Source: an uncultured Clostridia bacterium (GTDB lineage: Bacteria > Bacillota > Clostridia > Oscillospirales > Ruminococcaceae). From it: a stretch of 47,640 bases of DNA. The stretch covers positions 1 to 47,640 of the forward strand of contig CAMELR010000023.1 in the NCBI GenBank assembly GCA_945923775.1. The letters run 5' to 3'. A program made the position numbers and the translations under genes. The notes under the pieces are model-generated. The model did not search any database, had not been told where the DNA came from, and saw only the letters and a program-made list of their open reading frames with translations. Below, piece by piece: positions 16,319 to 24,562 of this stretch (its first letter is position 1; each line of letters begins with the position of its first letter).

Positions 16319-17599
16319 ATGAACACACCGATCGCAGATTTTCTTGAAGACTATGAGAAAAAGGGCATGCTGCGCCTGCATATGCCGGGTCATAACGGCG
16401 AAGCTCCGCACGATATCACCGAGATCTCCGGCGCAGACAGCCTCTACGAAACCGACAGCTCCCGCGGGATAATCGCGCACAGCGAAGCCATCGCCGCGAA
16501 GCTCTTCGGCGCGGAGCGCACCTGCTACTCCGCCGGAGGAAGCACCCTCGCTATCCAGGCTGCTCTCGCCATGCTCAGGGCGCAGGGCTGTAAAACTATT
16601 GCCGCCGGGCGCTGCTCCCACCGGAGCCTTGTTTCGTCGGCGGCTCTGCTCGGTCTGGAGGTCAAGTGGCTTTACCCGAAGGAATACCCCTCCGCAGACG
16701 TGGACTGCTCAAAGGAGGCGCTCTCCGGCGCGGACGCGCTGTTCCTTACCAACATCGACTACTACGGCGGCACCTGCCGCGCGTCCGATCCGGGAATTCC
16801 CGTGGTCGTTGACAACGCGCACGGCTCCTACCTGAAATTCGTCAGCAAGGCGGGTTTTGGCAGGGAGTACCTCCACCCGATGGAATTCGGGTTCCCGGTG
16901 ATTTCTGCAGAGTCTGCGCACAAGACCCTCCCAGCGCTGACCGGCGCGGCTTACCTGCACTTCTCAAAGGGTACGGACTATTCCCGCGCCAAGGAAATGA
17001 CCGCGCTTTTCGGCAGCACAAGCCCCTCATACCTCGTCATGGAGAGCCTCGACAAGGTAAACGGCAGGCTTCTCAGCGACCCCGACAGCGTTAACCGCGC
17101 CTGCGCCTCCGTTGCAGGACTTAAACAGCGGCTCACCGCCCTCGGCTTTACGCTGAAAAGATCCGACCCGCTGAGGGTCACGATAAACGCCCGCGCCTGG
17201 GGCTGGAGCGGCACGGAATTTGCGGCACTCCTTCGGGCGCACGGCGCTGAATGCGAGATGGCGGACGAAAACTACGTTGTTCTGCTGTTCTCCGCGATAA
17301 CCTCCCCGGACGACTGCCAGCGCGCGGAAGTCTCGCTGGAGCTTATCCCCCGCCGCACTGCAAAGCCCCTCGCGGAATATCCGGTTATCCGTCCGAAACA
17401 GGAAACCAGCATTCGCGAAGCGGTATTCGCAAAGCAGCACAGCGTTTCCGTCGACGAAGCAAACGGGAAGGTCTGCGGCGGAATTCAGGTTTCATGCCCG
17501 CCCGGTATTCCGATAGTAATGCCCGGCGAGCGTATCGACAGCGAAGCCGTCGAGGCTCTGAAGCTCTACGGCGTGAAATCCGTGGAGATCCTCGACTGA
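16319..17599 (+). CDS. PLP-dependent Orn/Lys/Arg decarboxylase family protein
   Basis: A 426-residue fold-type I PLP enzyme of the basic amino acid decarboxylase family, the short Gram-positive form. Family marks are HMPGHN at 21-26, the cofactor Asp165 and His168 in VVVDNAHGS, and the PLP-binding Lys202 in SAHKTLPALTG. A small C-terminal domain (about 350-426) follows with GKVCGGIQVSCPPGIPIVMPGE. It would make a polyamine precursor (agmatine, cadaverine or putrescine) from arginine, lysine or ornithine; which one cannot be told. It follows the two foldase-like genes with a 23-base gap and CGGAGA as ribosome site. The reason for this pairing is unknown. Confidence 0.85.
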   Translation: MNTPIADFLEDYEKKGMLRLHMPGHNGEAPHDITEISGADSLYETDSSRGIIAHSEAIAAKLFGAERTCYSAGGSTLAIQAALAMLRAQGCKTIAAGRCSHRSLVSSAALLGLEVKWLYPKEYPSADVDCSKEALSGADALFLTNIDYYGGTCRASDPGIPVVVDNAHGSYLKFVSKAGFGREYLHPMEFGFPVISAESAHKTLPALTGAAYLHFSKGTDYSRAKEMTALFGSTSPSYLVMESLDKVNGRLLSDPDSVNRACASVAGLKQRLTALGFTLKRSDPLRVTINARAWGWSGTEFAALLRAHGAECEMADENYVVLLFSAITSPDDCQRAEVSLELIPRRTAKPLAEYPVIRPKQETSIREAVFAKQHSVSVDEANGKVCGGIQVSCPPGIPIVMPGERIDSEAVEALKLYGVKSVEILD

Positions 17600-17600
17600 T

Positions 17601-18839
17601 TCATGCAGGGTTTTCCGGCGGGAAAATACGCCGCACCCCGTCATACGGCACGTTCCGCAGACGGTACTGCTTCCTTCCGGCGCTGCACAGCATGATGTCG
17701 CACATTCCCGAGAACCGCTGAAAGATGTTCCTGCCGGTGATCGTGAACGCCAGCTTTTGCGCGGGTATCACCGCAGTGTACAGCCGTGCGCCGCGGCGGA
17801 ACGCAATCCCGGCGGTTTCCACAGGACAACAGCTTGACCAGCTTATCCAACTCAGCCGCATATATACCGCATAAGCAGCGGTGAACCACAGGCTCACAAC
17901 GATACCGCACCACAGCACCGACTGAACAAGGTCGGCGGCGACTGGCTCGGCAATGAACGTCAGCAGAAGCGCCGCTGAAAACGCCCCGAGCCACCCGAGC
18001 GGAGCTGCGCAATGCCCGAACATCGCGGAAAACGGCGGTTTCACATGTCCGCTTTGCGGCGGCGGGATACGGCACATTTTCGTAAGGATACGGTCTGCGG
18101 TGCGGCGGCTCACCGGCGGAAACAGGAGCACGTCATGCGCGTAAAGCGGCGCGGCCCTCAGCAGCAGAGTTGTCAGGGTATCGCAGCGGAGTACTCCGGT
18201 GAGGTTATTCCGGACAAGGCGGCACTCATATAATGTGAGTATGCCGCGCTGCACCGTAATGAATCCGCTTTCGCAGGAGAGCCGGAACCGCAGCATTCCG
18301 AGAGCCTTCCCCAGGAACACGAACAGCCATGCGGCGCCAACGAACACCGCCGCGAACGCCGTCACCCGGGGTACCCCGATATGAAGCGCGGCAAGCAGCT
18401 TCGTGACTTCCTCCGCAGCCCCGGCAAGCGCGGACATTATCCTGCCGAAGCTTTCATCGCCGAATACGCTGCCGATACGGTTCAGGAACAGTCCGAACGT
18501 AATAACTCCGCTGAGCGCCCGGGTGTCAACGAAGGCTCCGACCACCGACTGGAGCGGTTTTGACTGAATATACGCGCCGTCATATCCCGGCAGAAACGGG
18601 ATATGCTCCCCGGCTTTCATATAGAAGCTCACGCCGCCGGAGAGCGTGCTTATTTCCACGCGCTTCCCCCGGAGCAGCCGCAGAACGGGCGTGCGGCGTA
18701 CCTCCACTTTCGTGACTGCTGAAAACGGTATGCAGAACTGTCGGCGCAAAAGCAGTCCCTTTGACACGCGCACGGTATCCCAGGCGAGGTCAACGCGCAG
18801 GAATATCCGGCGCAGCAAGAAATACATTATAAATTCCAT
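17601..18839 (-). CDS. Membrane protein with bacterial PH domains (YdbT-like)
   Basis: A 412-residue integral membrane protein. Residues about 18-75 (VRVSKGLLLRRQFCIPFSAVTKVEV) and again about 195-235 (ITVQRGILTLYECRLVRNNLTGV) read as bacterial PH-like domains, the pattern of the YdbS/YdbT family. Hydrophobic segments occur near 110-130, 160-190, 275-300 and 305-330. The start is uncertain: ATG at 18839 has no clear ribosome site, and ATG at 18827 has GGAA upstream. Its stop codon lies one base from the stop of the convergent decarboxylase gene. In Bacillus such proteins are linked to envelope stress or bacteriocin resistance; that role is not shown here. Confidence 0.75.
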   Translation of the reverse strand: MEFIMYFLLRRIFLRVDLAWDTVRVSKGLLLRRQFCIPFSAVTKVEVRRTPVLRLLRGKRVEISTLSGGVSFYMKAGEHIPFLPGYDGAYIQSKPLQSVVGAFVDTRALSGVITFGLFLNRIGSVFGDESFGRIMSALAGAAEEVTKLLAALHIGVPRVTAFAAVFVGAAWLFVFLGKALGMLRFRLSCESGFITVQRGILTLYECRLVRNNLTGVLRCDTLTTLLLRAAPLYAHDVLLFPPVSRRTADRILTKMCRIPPPQSGHVKPPFSAMFGHCAAPLGWLGAFSAALLLTFIAEPVAADLVQSVLWCGIVVSLWFTAAYAVYMRLSWISWSSCCPVETAGIAFRRGARLYTAVIPAQKLAFTITGRNIFQRFSGMCDIMLCSAGRKQYRLRNVPYDGVRRIFPPENPA

Positions 18840-18865
18840 ATCATATAAAAAGGAGCGGTTTTTCT

Positions 18866-20230
18866 ATGAAAACAGCATGTGTTATCCTCGCGGGCGGCGC
18901 GGGAAAAAGAATGAAGTCCGAGCGCCCCAAGGTACTCGCGGAAGTACTCTGCAAGCCTATGCTCGGCTGGGTGCTCGACGCGGCGAAGGATTTCGGATTC
19001 GATGAGACAGCCGTTGTCACCGGCTTCGGCGCGGAGCTTACCGGCGGGTACGTTTCCTCCCGCGGCGAGGCGGTAACGCTCTGCCGCCAGGCTCAGCAGA
19101 AAGGCACCGGGGACGCCGTGAAGTCCGCCGAAGATGTGATCTCCCGCTGCGACGCGGTGTGCGTTCTCAACGGAGACGCTCCGTTCATCGACGCGGATAC
19201 CCTGAGGGCTTCGCTGGAGCTTCACACAAGCTCCGGCAGCGAGGTAACGGTCATCACCGCCGAGATAGACGACCCGCAGGGCTACGGCAGAATTATACGC
19301 AGCAGCGGTGAATTCACCGCAATACGCGAACAAAAGGATTGTTCCCCCGCCGAGGCTGAAATATGCGAGGTCAACAGCGGCGCATACTGGTTCAGCGCAA
19401 AAGCGCTGCTTGAGACGCTCCCGAAGCTGTCGACAAACAACGCCGCCGGGGAATACTACCTCACCGACTGCGTTGAGATGATGTCCCGCCGCCAGGCGTA
19501 CAAGTCCGCAAACCCTGATATCGTGCTCGGTGCGAATACCCGCGGTGCGCTGCTGGAACTGAACCAGCTCGCAAGGCTCCGCAAGCTCTCTCAGCTCATG
19601 GACGAGGGCGTAAGCTTCATAACGCTGGACGGTATCATCATCGGAACTGATGTCAAGATAGGCTGCGACACCACGATACTCCCGAACACCGTTATACTCG
19701 GAAATACAACCATAGGAAAGGGCTGCACCATCGGAGCAAACTCCCACATTGAAAACTGTACCATCGGCGACAACGTACAGCTCAACAATGTGCAGGCATA
19801 CGATTCCGTTGTAGAAAACAATGTGAAGATAGGTCCGTTTGCACAGCTCAGACCCGGTACGACTATCCGCGAAGGCGTGAAAATAGGCGACTTCGTCGAG
19901 ATAAAGAACAGCGATATCGGCGTGAACACCGCCGTGGCTCACCTGACCTACGTAGGCGACAGCGACGTCGGCAGAGGGGTCAATTTCGGCTGCGGGTGCG
20001 TTACCGCGAACTATGATGGAATAAACAAGTTCCGCACGAAGATAGGCGATCACGCGTTCATTGGCTGCAATACCAACCTCATCGCTCCGGTGGAGGTCGG
20101 CGAAAACGCCTCCACTGCGGCTGGCTCGACAGTAACGAAGAATGTTCCCGCGAACTCCCTCGCAGTCGAAAGAGGTCAGATGAGGGTCATCGAAAACTGG
20201 GGGAAAAACGCCCTGCGCAAGAAAAAGTGA
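18866..20230 (+). CDS. glmU: Bifunctional UDP-GlcNAc pyrophosphorylase / GlcN-1-P acetyltransferase
   Basis: A 454-residue enzyme of normal length that makes UDP-N-acetylglucosamine, the precursor for peptidoglycan. The N-terminal uridyltransferase has LAGGAGKRMKSERPKVL at 8-24 and LNGDAPFID near 105. The C-terminal half (about 250-450) is a left-handed beta-helix of hexapeptide repeats ending with GRGVNFGCGCVTANYDG, which contains the acetyltransferase site. The ribosome site AAAAGGAG is ten bases from the ATG. It is divergent from the PH-domain gene with only 26 bases between, so its promoter must lie inside that gene. It is co-directional with the next gene, seven bases on. Confidence 0.96.
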   Translation: MKTACVILAGGAGKRMKSERPKVLAEVLCKPMLGWVLDAAKDFGFDETAVVTGFGAELTGGYVSSRGEAVTLCRQAQQKGTGDAVKSAEDVISRCDAVCVLNGDAPFIDADTLRASLELHTSSGSEVTVITAEIDDPQGYGRIIRSSGEFTAIREQKDCSPAEAEICEVNSGAYWFSAKALLETLPKLSTNNAAGEYYLTDCVEMMSRRQAYKSANPDIVLGANTRGALLELNQLARLRKLSQLMDEGVSFITLDGIIIGTDVKIGCDTTILPNTVILGNTTIGKGCTIGANSHIENCTIGDNVQLNNVQAYDSVVENNVKIGPFAQLRPGTTIREGVKIGDFVEIKNSDIGVNTAVAHLTYVGDSDVGRGVNFGCGCVTANYDGINKFRTKIGDHAFIGCNTNLIAPVEVGENASTAAGSTVTKNVPANSLAVERGQMRVIENWGKNALRKKK

Positions 20231-20237
20231 GGTACTT

Positions 20238-20756
20238 ATGAAAGCTCTTGTCGTTGTAGACTATCAGGTGGATTTCGTGGACGGCGCGCTCGGTTTCCCG
20301 GGTGCGGAAAAGCTCGAGCAGATAATTCTCGACAAAATAGCGGACTGCCGAAACTCCGGCGGTCAGGTGATATTCACCCTTGACACCCACGGCGAGGACT
20401 ACCTCAGCACCGCCGAGGGCAGGAAGCTCCCCGTGCCGCACTGCATCAAGGGAACCCCCGGGCATGCGCTGTACGGAAAGGTCGCAGAGGCGGTCAAGCC
20501 TGACGATATCGTAATCGAAAAGCCTGCATTCGGCTCTCTGGAGCTTGCCGACCTCCTGCGGAGGCTGGCTCCGGAAGAAGTGGAGCTGTGCGGTCTGGTG
20601 ACGGATATCTGCGTTATCTCGAACGCCGTGATAGCAAAGGCGGCGCTCCCGGAAAGCCGCGTAGCCGTCGACCATTCGGCGTGCGCCTGTGCAGACCCGG
20701 AAGCCCACGAAAGGGCGCTCGCAGTAATGCGGGGAGTGCAGATAGACGTTATATAA
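20238..20756 (+). CDS. Nicotinamidase-like cysteine hydrolase
   Basis: A 172-residue isochorismatase-fold hydrolase. The catalytic triad is visible as Asp8 (VVDYQVDF), Lys95 (EKPAFGS) and Cys125 (LVTDICV). The likely metal ligands Asp49, His51 and His68 are in TLDTHGEDY and PVPHCIKGTPG, an arrangement typical of nicotinamidase. That enzyme turns nicotinamide into nicotinate, the substrate of the pncB product encoded 1.7 kb away on the other strand. It lies seven bases after glmU, with GTGAGGT as ribosome site. Other isochorismatase-family substrates are possible, so no symbol is given, but nicotinamidase is the best reading. Confidence 0.8.
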   Translation: MKALVVVDYQVDFVDGALGFPGAEKLEQIILDKIADCRNSGGQVIFTLDTHGEDYLSTAEGRKLPVPHCIKGTPGHALYGKVAEAVKPDDIVIEKPAFGSLELADLLRRLAPEEVELCGLVTDICVISNAVIAKAALPESRVAVDHSACACADPEAHERALAVMRGVQIDVI

Positions 20757-20760
20757 CCCA

Positions 20761-21037
20761 AAAGGGAACGCTCACCGCGTTCCCTTTGAGACCGTCGAAA
20801 AAGTTTATTATTTTTTCGCGTAGCGTATTGGTTTTCGCTTCCTTTTGCTTACAAAAGGAAGCGGGAGTGTGAGGGCAGAGCCCTCACCACTCTGCGCGCT
20901 GGCGCGCAGTTAAACGATTCAATGGCGCTAAAGGGGTGTGGGGGAAAACAAGAGTTTTCCCCCACAGTTTTTTGCAATTTACTGCTGTTATGACTTTTTT
21001 CGACAAGCAGAAAGGGAACGCTCACCGCGTTCCCTTT
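20761..21037. repeat. Hairpin cluster bounded by a duplicated 27-bp palindrome
   Basis: AAAGGGAACGC-TCACC-GCGTTCCCTTT occurs identically at 20761-20787 and 21011-21037. Between the copies are four more hairpins: 20836-20863 (12-pair stem), 20866-20891 (GAGGGC/GCCCTC core), 20892-20909 (CTGCGCGC/GCGCGCAG) and 20937-20966 (13-pair stem, four-base loop). No open frame of note. Looks like an intergenic palindromic element. Confidence 0.75.
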
Positions 21038-21040
21038 TTT
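21011..21040 (+). terminator. Terminator of the glmU operon
   Basis: The second copy of the 27-bp palindrome has an 11-pair stem followed by TTTTTT overall on the plus strand. It directly abuts the stop codon of the convergent gene at 21039, and may act in both directions. Confidence 0.75.
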
Positions 21041-22415
21041 AATTATTTGCGTCCAGCATGGAAAGTATCATTCCCGCCGCGCCGAAGCGTACAAAGAAAT
21101 AGTTCAGCTTTTGCTTTGTCACGTCGGACTGCACTACCCTGTCGGTGTAGGACAGCATCTGATACAGCATGAAGAACATCACACGCGCCGCGATATCCTC
21201 GCCCAGCGTGAAATACTCCGGCAGACGATCCGCCGCCGAGTCAAGCTGACGCGCGCGTTTTTTCACTGCTTCCGGAAGCTGCGCGTTCTCAATGTCCAGC
21301 CCGGAATACACCTCCGAAGCCTCGACAAGCTGCTCGCGCACCGCGGTGCTCACCTGCTCCATCGTGAGCCTTCCCTCCTCGATAAGACCGCGTATCCTGC
21401 TGCTTGCCTGTATGTAGATATCGGGGCTGTCAGGTTCCTTGGTAAGCGGAGGGATTGCCGGAGACCCCACTGGTTCAGGCGGTTCCGACACCTCCGGCTG
21501 CACCGCTTGCATTTTAGCAGGTTCACCGGAAACAACCCGAATTTCCTCCGGCTGTGCTGGCGCTGCGGGAGATTCCATAGGCTGCGCCGCATTTTCAGGC
21601 TCTGGAGTGGAGTTTATCTCCGCAATGGAATCCAGGAGGTAACTCATCGTCTCCTCATGGGACATATCGGAAATATCCTCGTCGCGGTCGCGCGGCTCAG
21701 TCCGGCTGACCGGATCGGCGGCTGGCGTTACCGGCTCAGGCTGATTTTGCGGCTCTGTTGCGGGAGTTTTCTCCGGCTCTTCCGGCTCCGCAGGATTCAA
21801 CGTTTCGCTCTGCCTGCTGACATGCGGGGTGCTCAGCCACTCGACCTCCTCTGGAATGTCGATGGGCTTCGGCTGTAGGTCAGCCAGCGCCGCCTTTTTT
21901 GCCCTCGCTATCTCCGGAACGGCAGCGGCGGCTTCTACGCGCACCTCGGCACGGGGAGGCGCAGGCTCTGAAAATAACTGCTCCGCATAGTGATCGAGCG
22001 CGTCGGAGGTCAGTACCTCGTTGAGCGCTTCGCGGTCGGAATCGGTCATTCTCAGGCTGATACGGCTCATATTGCTGATGAGCTGCCGCAGGAAAAACTT
22101 GTTCATCGAACAGTCCGAGATACGTATATCCCCCGCCGGAGAAGCTATCAGCAGCTCGTCCTCGAACGGAGTTTCATAGCTCGGAAGTGTCTCCATGACG
22201 CGGATATCCCGGTAGTCTATCCGACGTGCGGCGCCGTCCAGCTTGACTATCATGCTGTCGATAAGGAACGCAATGCCCCGGCTGCCGTTCCCGGAAGCCG
22301 AAACGTCTATCACGCCGACTGTTTCATCTGGCGGCGCGAAGTCGCAGAAGCGCGTTTCGCGGTAGTTTTCGGTGACTTTGGGGCCGAAACTCTTTACAGC
22401 GTCCAGGAGCGTCAC
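21039..22415 (-). CDS. Unknown protein with Pro/Glu-rich central linker
   Basis: A 458-residue protein that I do not recognise. Residues about 1-115 are compact, with alternating strands (IAFLIDSMIVKLDG, IDYRDIRVMETL, GDIRISDCSMNKFFLRQL) that resemble a bacterial PH-like domain. Residues about 155-330 are a disordered Pro/Glu/Ala linker. Residues about 335-458 are helical (IRGLIEEGRLTMEQV, ITLGEDIAARVMFFMLYQ-like). There is no signal peptide or clear membrane span, so it is probably cytoplasmic. It begins with GTG overlapping the pncB stop by four bases (GTGA), implying coupled translation; it is the last gene of the purB-to-pncB group. No function is claimed. Confidence 0.8.
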   Translation of the reverse strand: MTLLDAVKSFGPKVTENYRETRFCDFAPPDETVGVIDVSASGNGSRGIAFLIDSMIVKLDGAARRIDYRDIRVMETLPSYETPFEDELLIASPAGDIRISDCSMNKFFLRQLISNMSRISLRMTDSDREALNEVLTSDALDHYAEQLFSEPAPPRAEVRVEAAAAVPEIARAKKAALADLQPKPIDIPEEVEWLSTPHVSRQSETLNPAEPEEPEKTPATEPQNQPEPVTPAADPVSRTEPRDRDEDISDMSHEETMSYLLDSIAEINSTPEPENAAQPMESPAAPAQPEEIRVVSGEPAKMQAVQPEVSEPPEPVGSPAIPPLTKEPDSPDIYIQASSRIRGLIEEGRLTMEQVSTAVREQLVEASEVYSGLDIENAQLPEAVKKRARQLDSAADRLPEYFTLGEDIAARVMFFMLYQMLSYTDRVVQSDVTKQKLNYFFVRFGAAGMILSMLDANN

Positions 22416-23881
22416 GATCTCTCCCTCCCGTCGCGTGCGCGCAGAACTCCGCCGTTGTCAAGAAGTTCGTGCTTGATGTCCCACAGCTTCCGGGAAAGAT
22501 CAACATAATAGTTGTGCGGATTCTCAAAACGCAGGACCTCGTCCCACAGAGTGTCTATCTGCTGCTCGCAGTAGCTGCGTATCTCCTGGAGCGACGGCTT
22601 GTCGTACACCAGCTCGCCGTTTTTAAATACCGGCACCTGGAGTTCCCGCACCGTGAAATCAGTGAGGGTCTTTTTCTTCCATGTGAAATCCGGGTCGAAC
22701 AGGGTCAGCGGCTTTGCCGGGTCGATAGTCTCGTCATACACGCAGAGCTGATCCGCGATAGCCTTGCCGTTGCTCTCGTAGATGCGGTAGAGCTTCTTGA
22801 AATGCGGGTTGGTTATCTTCGAAACGTTCTCGGATATCTTGATTTTCGGGGTTATCACGCCGTTTTCTTCCACTGCGGCCAGCTTGTAAACTCCGCCGAA
22901 TACCGGCTCGCTGCTCGCGGTTATGAGCCGCTCTCCTACGCCGAAAAGGTCGATCGCGGCTCCCTGCCTCAGCAGGTCGGAAATGATACGCTCGTCAAGG
23001 CTGTTGGAGGCGACTATCTTGCAGTCCGGGTAGCCCGCCTCGTCGAGCATTTTGCGCGCTTCCCTGGAAAGATACGCGATATCTCCGGAATCCAGCCGGA
23101 TACCGCATGGGCGCTTGCCAAGCGGCTTGAGAACGTTGTCGAACGCCTTTATCGCGTTGGGGACGCCGCTCTTTAAAACGTTGTAGGTGTCCACCAGCAG
23201 AGTGGAGGTATCGGGGTATGTTCTGCAATAGCTCTCGAACGCTTCAAGCTCGCTGTCGAACATCTGGACCCAGCTATGCGCCATCGTGCCGGTGGCGGGA
23301 ACTCCATAGAGCTCGTCCGCGATAACGCAGGCAGTTCCTGCACAGCCGCCGATGTACGCAGCACGGGCACCGAGTACCGCGCCGCTCGCGCCCTGCGCCC
23401 TGCGGGAGCCGAACTCCGATATAGCGCGCCCCTGAGCCGCACGAACGATACGGTTAGCCTTAGTTGCAATAAGCGACTGATGGTTGATCAGAAGCAGCAG
23501 CATGGTCTCGATGAGCTGAGCCTGTATCGCGGGAGCGCGCACAGTCAGCAGCGGCTCCGACGGGAACACAGGCGTGCCCTCCGGGACAGCCCAGATATCG
23601 CCGGTAAACTTGAAATCCCGCAGATATTCGAGGAATCCCTCGCTGAATATCTTCTTCCCGCGGAGGTACTGTATATCATCATCGGTGAAATGCAGCCCCT
23701 GAATGTAGTTTATCACCTGCTCCAGACCGGCGCAGATGGCGTAACCGCCGCCGTCGGGAACTTTGCGGAAAAATACGTCGAAATAGGCGATGCGGTCAGC
23801 GTGCCTTGTGTTGTAGTAGCCGTTGCCCATGGTGAGCTGATAAAAATCGCACAGCATGGTGCAGTTCTGTTCGGTTATCAT
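22412..23881 (-). CDS. pncB: Nicotinate phosphoribosyltransferase
   Basis: A 489-residue enzyme of NAD salvage that joins nicotinate to PRPP to give nicotinate mononucleotide. Recognisable parts are the N-terminal LCDFYQLTMGNGY, the central SEFGSRRAQG and GTMAHSWVQMF (the histidine that is phosphorylated in the family), and RLDSGDIAYLSREARKMLDEAG. Length is that of the Gram-positive form. The ribosome site GGGGGAG lies seven bases upstream. The gene follows the MBL hydrolase with a 24-base gap. The nicotinamidase-like gene that would supply its substrate is close by on the opposite strand. Confidence 0.94.
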   Translation of the reverse strand: MITEQNCTMLCDFYQLTMGNGYYNTRHADRIAYFDVFFRKVPDGGGYAICAGLEQVINYIQGLHFTDDDIQYLRGKKIFSEGFLEYLRDFKFTGDIWAVPEGTPVFPSEPLLTVRAPAIQAQLIETMLLLLINHQSLIATKANRIVRAAQGRAISEFGSRRAQGASGAVLGARAAYIGGCAGTACVIADELYGVPATGTMAHSWVQMFDSELEAFESYCRTYPDTSTLLVDTYNVLKSGVPNAIKAFDNVLKPLGKRPCGIRLDSGDIAYLSREARKMLDEAGYPDCKIVASNSLDERIISDLLRQGAAIDLFGVGERLITASSEPVFGGVYKLAAVEENGVITPKIKISENVSKITNPHFKKLYRIYESNGKAIADQLCVYDETIDPAKPLTLFDPDFTWKKKTLTDFTVRELQVPVFKNGELVYDKPSLQEIRSYCEQQIDTLWDEVLRFENPHNYYVDLSRKLWDIKHELLDNGGVLRARDGRERS

Positions 23882-23905
23882 GTTCGCTCCCCCTTAATGC
23901 TGTAT

Positions 23906-24541
23906 TCAGGCGTACCTGCCGAGGTACGGATTGTTCTGACGTTCGTAGTCAAGCGTTGTGGTACTTCCGTGACCGGGATATAGCTTGAAGTCACCGGGCA
24001 GTTTCGCTATTTTCTCGAGGCTGTCCAGCATATCCCGGGTGCTGCCGGAATAGCCGTCCGTTCTCCCGACGCCCATGCAGAACACCACGTCTCCGCAGAA
24101 TGCCGAAGGCTCGCCGTCGATCTCAGTGAACAGCAGGCAGCTTCCCGCAGTATGTCCGGGAGCGCCCATCACGCGGAATTTCAGCCCCTCGGCGGTGAAC
24201 TCCTCACCGTCCGAGAACAGCTTATCCGGCTTTATCGGTCTGAACTCCACCGGCATGAAATCCGCCCAGCATTTCGCCGCGCTGGAGTACATAGCCTCGT
24301 CCGGCGCACTTGCCAGCAGCGCAGCTCCGGTGCTTTCCATGAGCTGAGCCGCACCCGCAAAGTGGTCGTAATGTCCGTGGGTCACAATGATCGTCCCGAG
24401 CTTCAGTCCGTGGGTGTTGAGAAACATCTCCACCTCCGTAGCAGACGCGGGGTCTATGACCACCGTCCGGGAATCCTCGCCCGGGATAATGTAGCAGTTG
24501 GTTCCGAGCGCTCCCAGCGGGAGCTGATATATCTGCGGCAT
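23906..24541 (-). CDS. Metallo-beta-lactamase fold hydrolase (glyoxalase II-like)
   Basis: A 211-residue hydrolase with the metal-binding motif THGHYDHFAG (about residues 54-63) and further ligands in GHTAGS and YPGHGSTT. It belongs to the short GloB-like group common in Firmicutes, which act on thioesters such as hydroxyacyl-glutathione analogues; the substrate here is unknown. It follows rel with a 21-base gap, an arrangement seen in many clostridia. The start has AAAAGGAGAA upstream. The fold is certain; the specific reaction is not. Confidence 0.88.
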   Translation of the reverse strand: MPQIYQLPLGALGTNCYIIPGEDSRTVVIDPASATEVEMFLNTHGLKLGTIIVTHGHYDHFAGAAQLMESTGAALLASAPDEAMYSSAAKCWADFMPVEFRPIKPDKLFSDGEEFTAEGLKFRVMGAPGHTAGSCLLFTEIDGEPSAFCGDVVFCMGVGRTDGYSGSTRDMLDSLEKIAKLPGDFKLYPGHGSTTTLDYERQNNPYLGRYA

Positions 24542-24562
24542 GTCGTTCTCCTTTTTACTGCT

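Noticed and set aside
18827..20053. A 408-codon open frame antisense to glmU
   Set aside because: Lies wholly opposite a well-identified enzyme and has no plausible start context.
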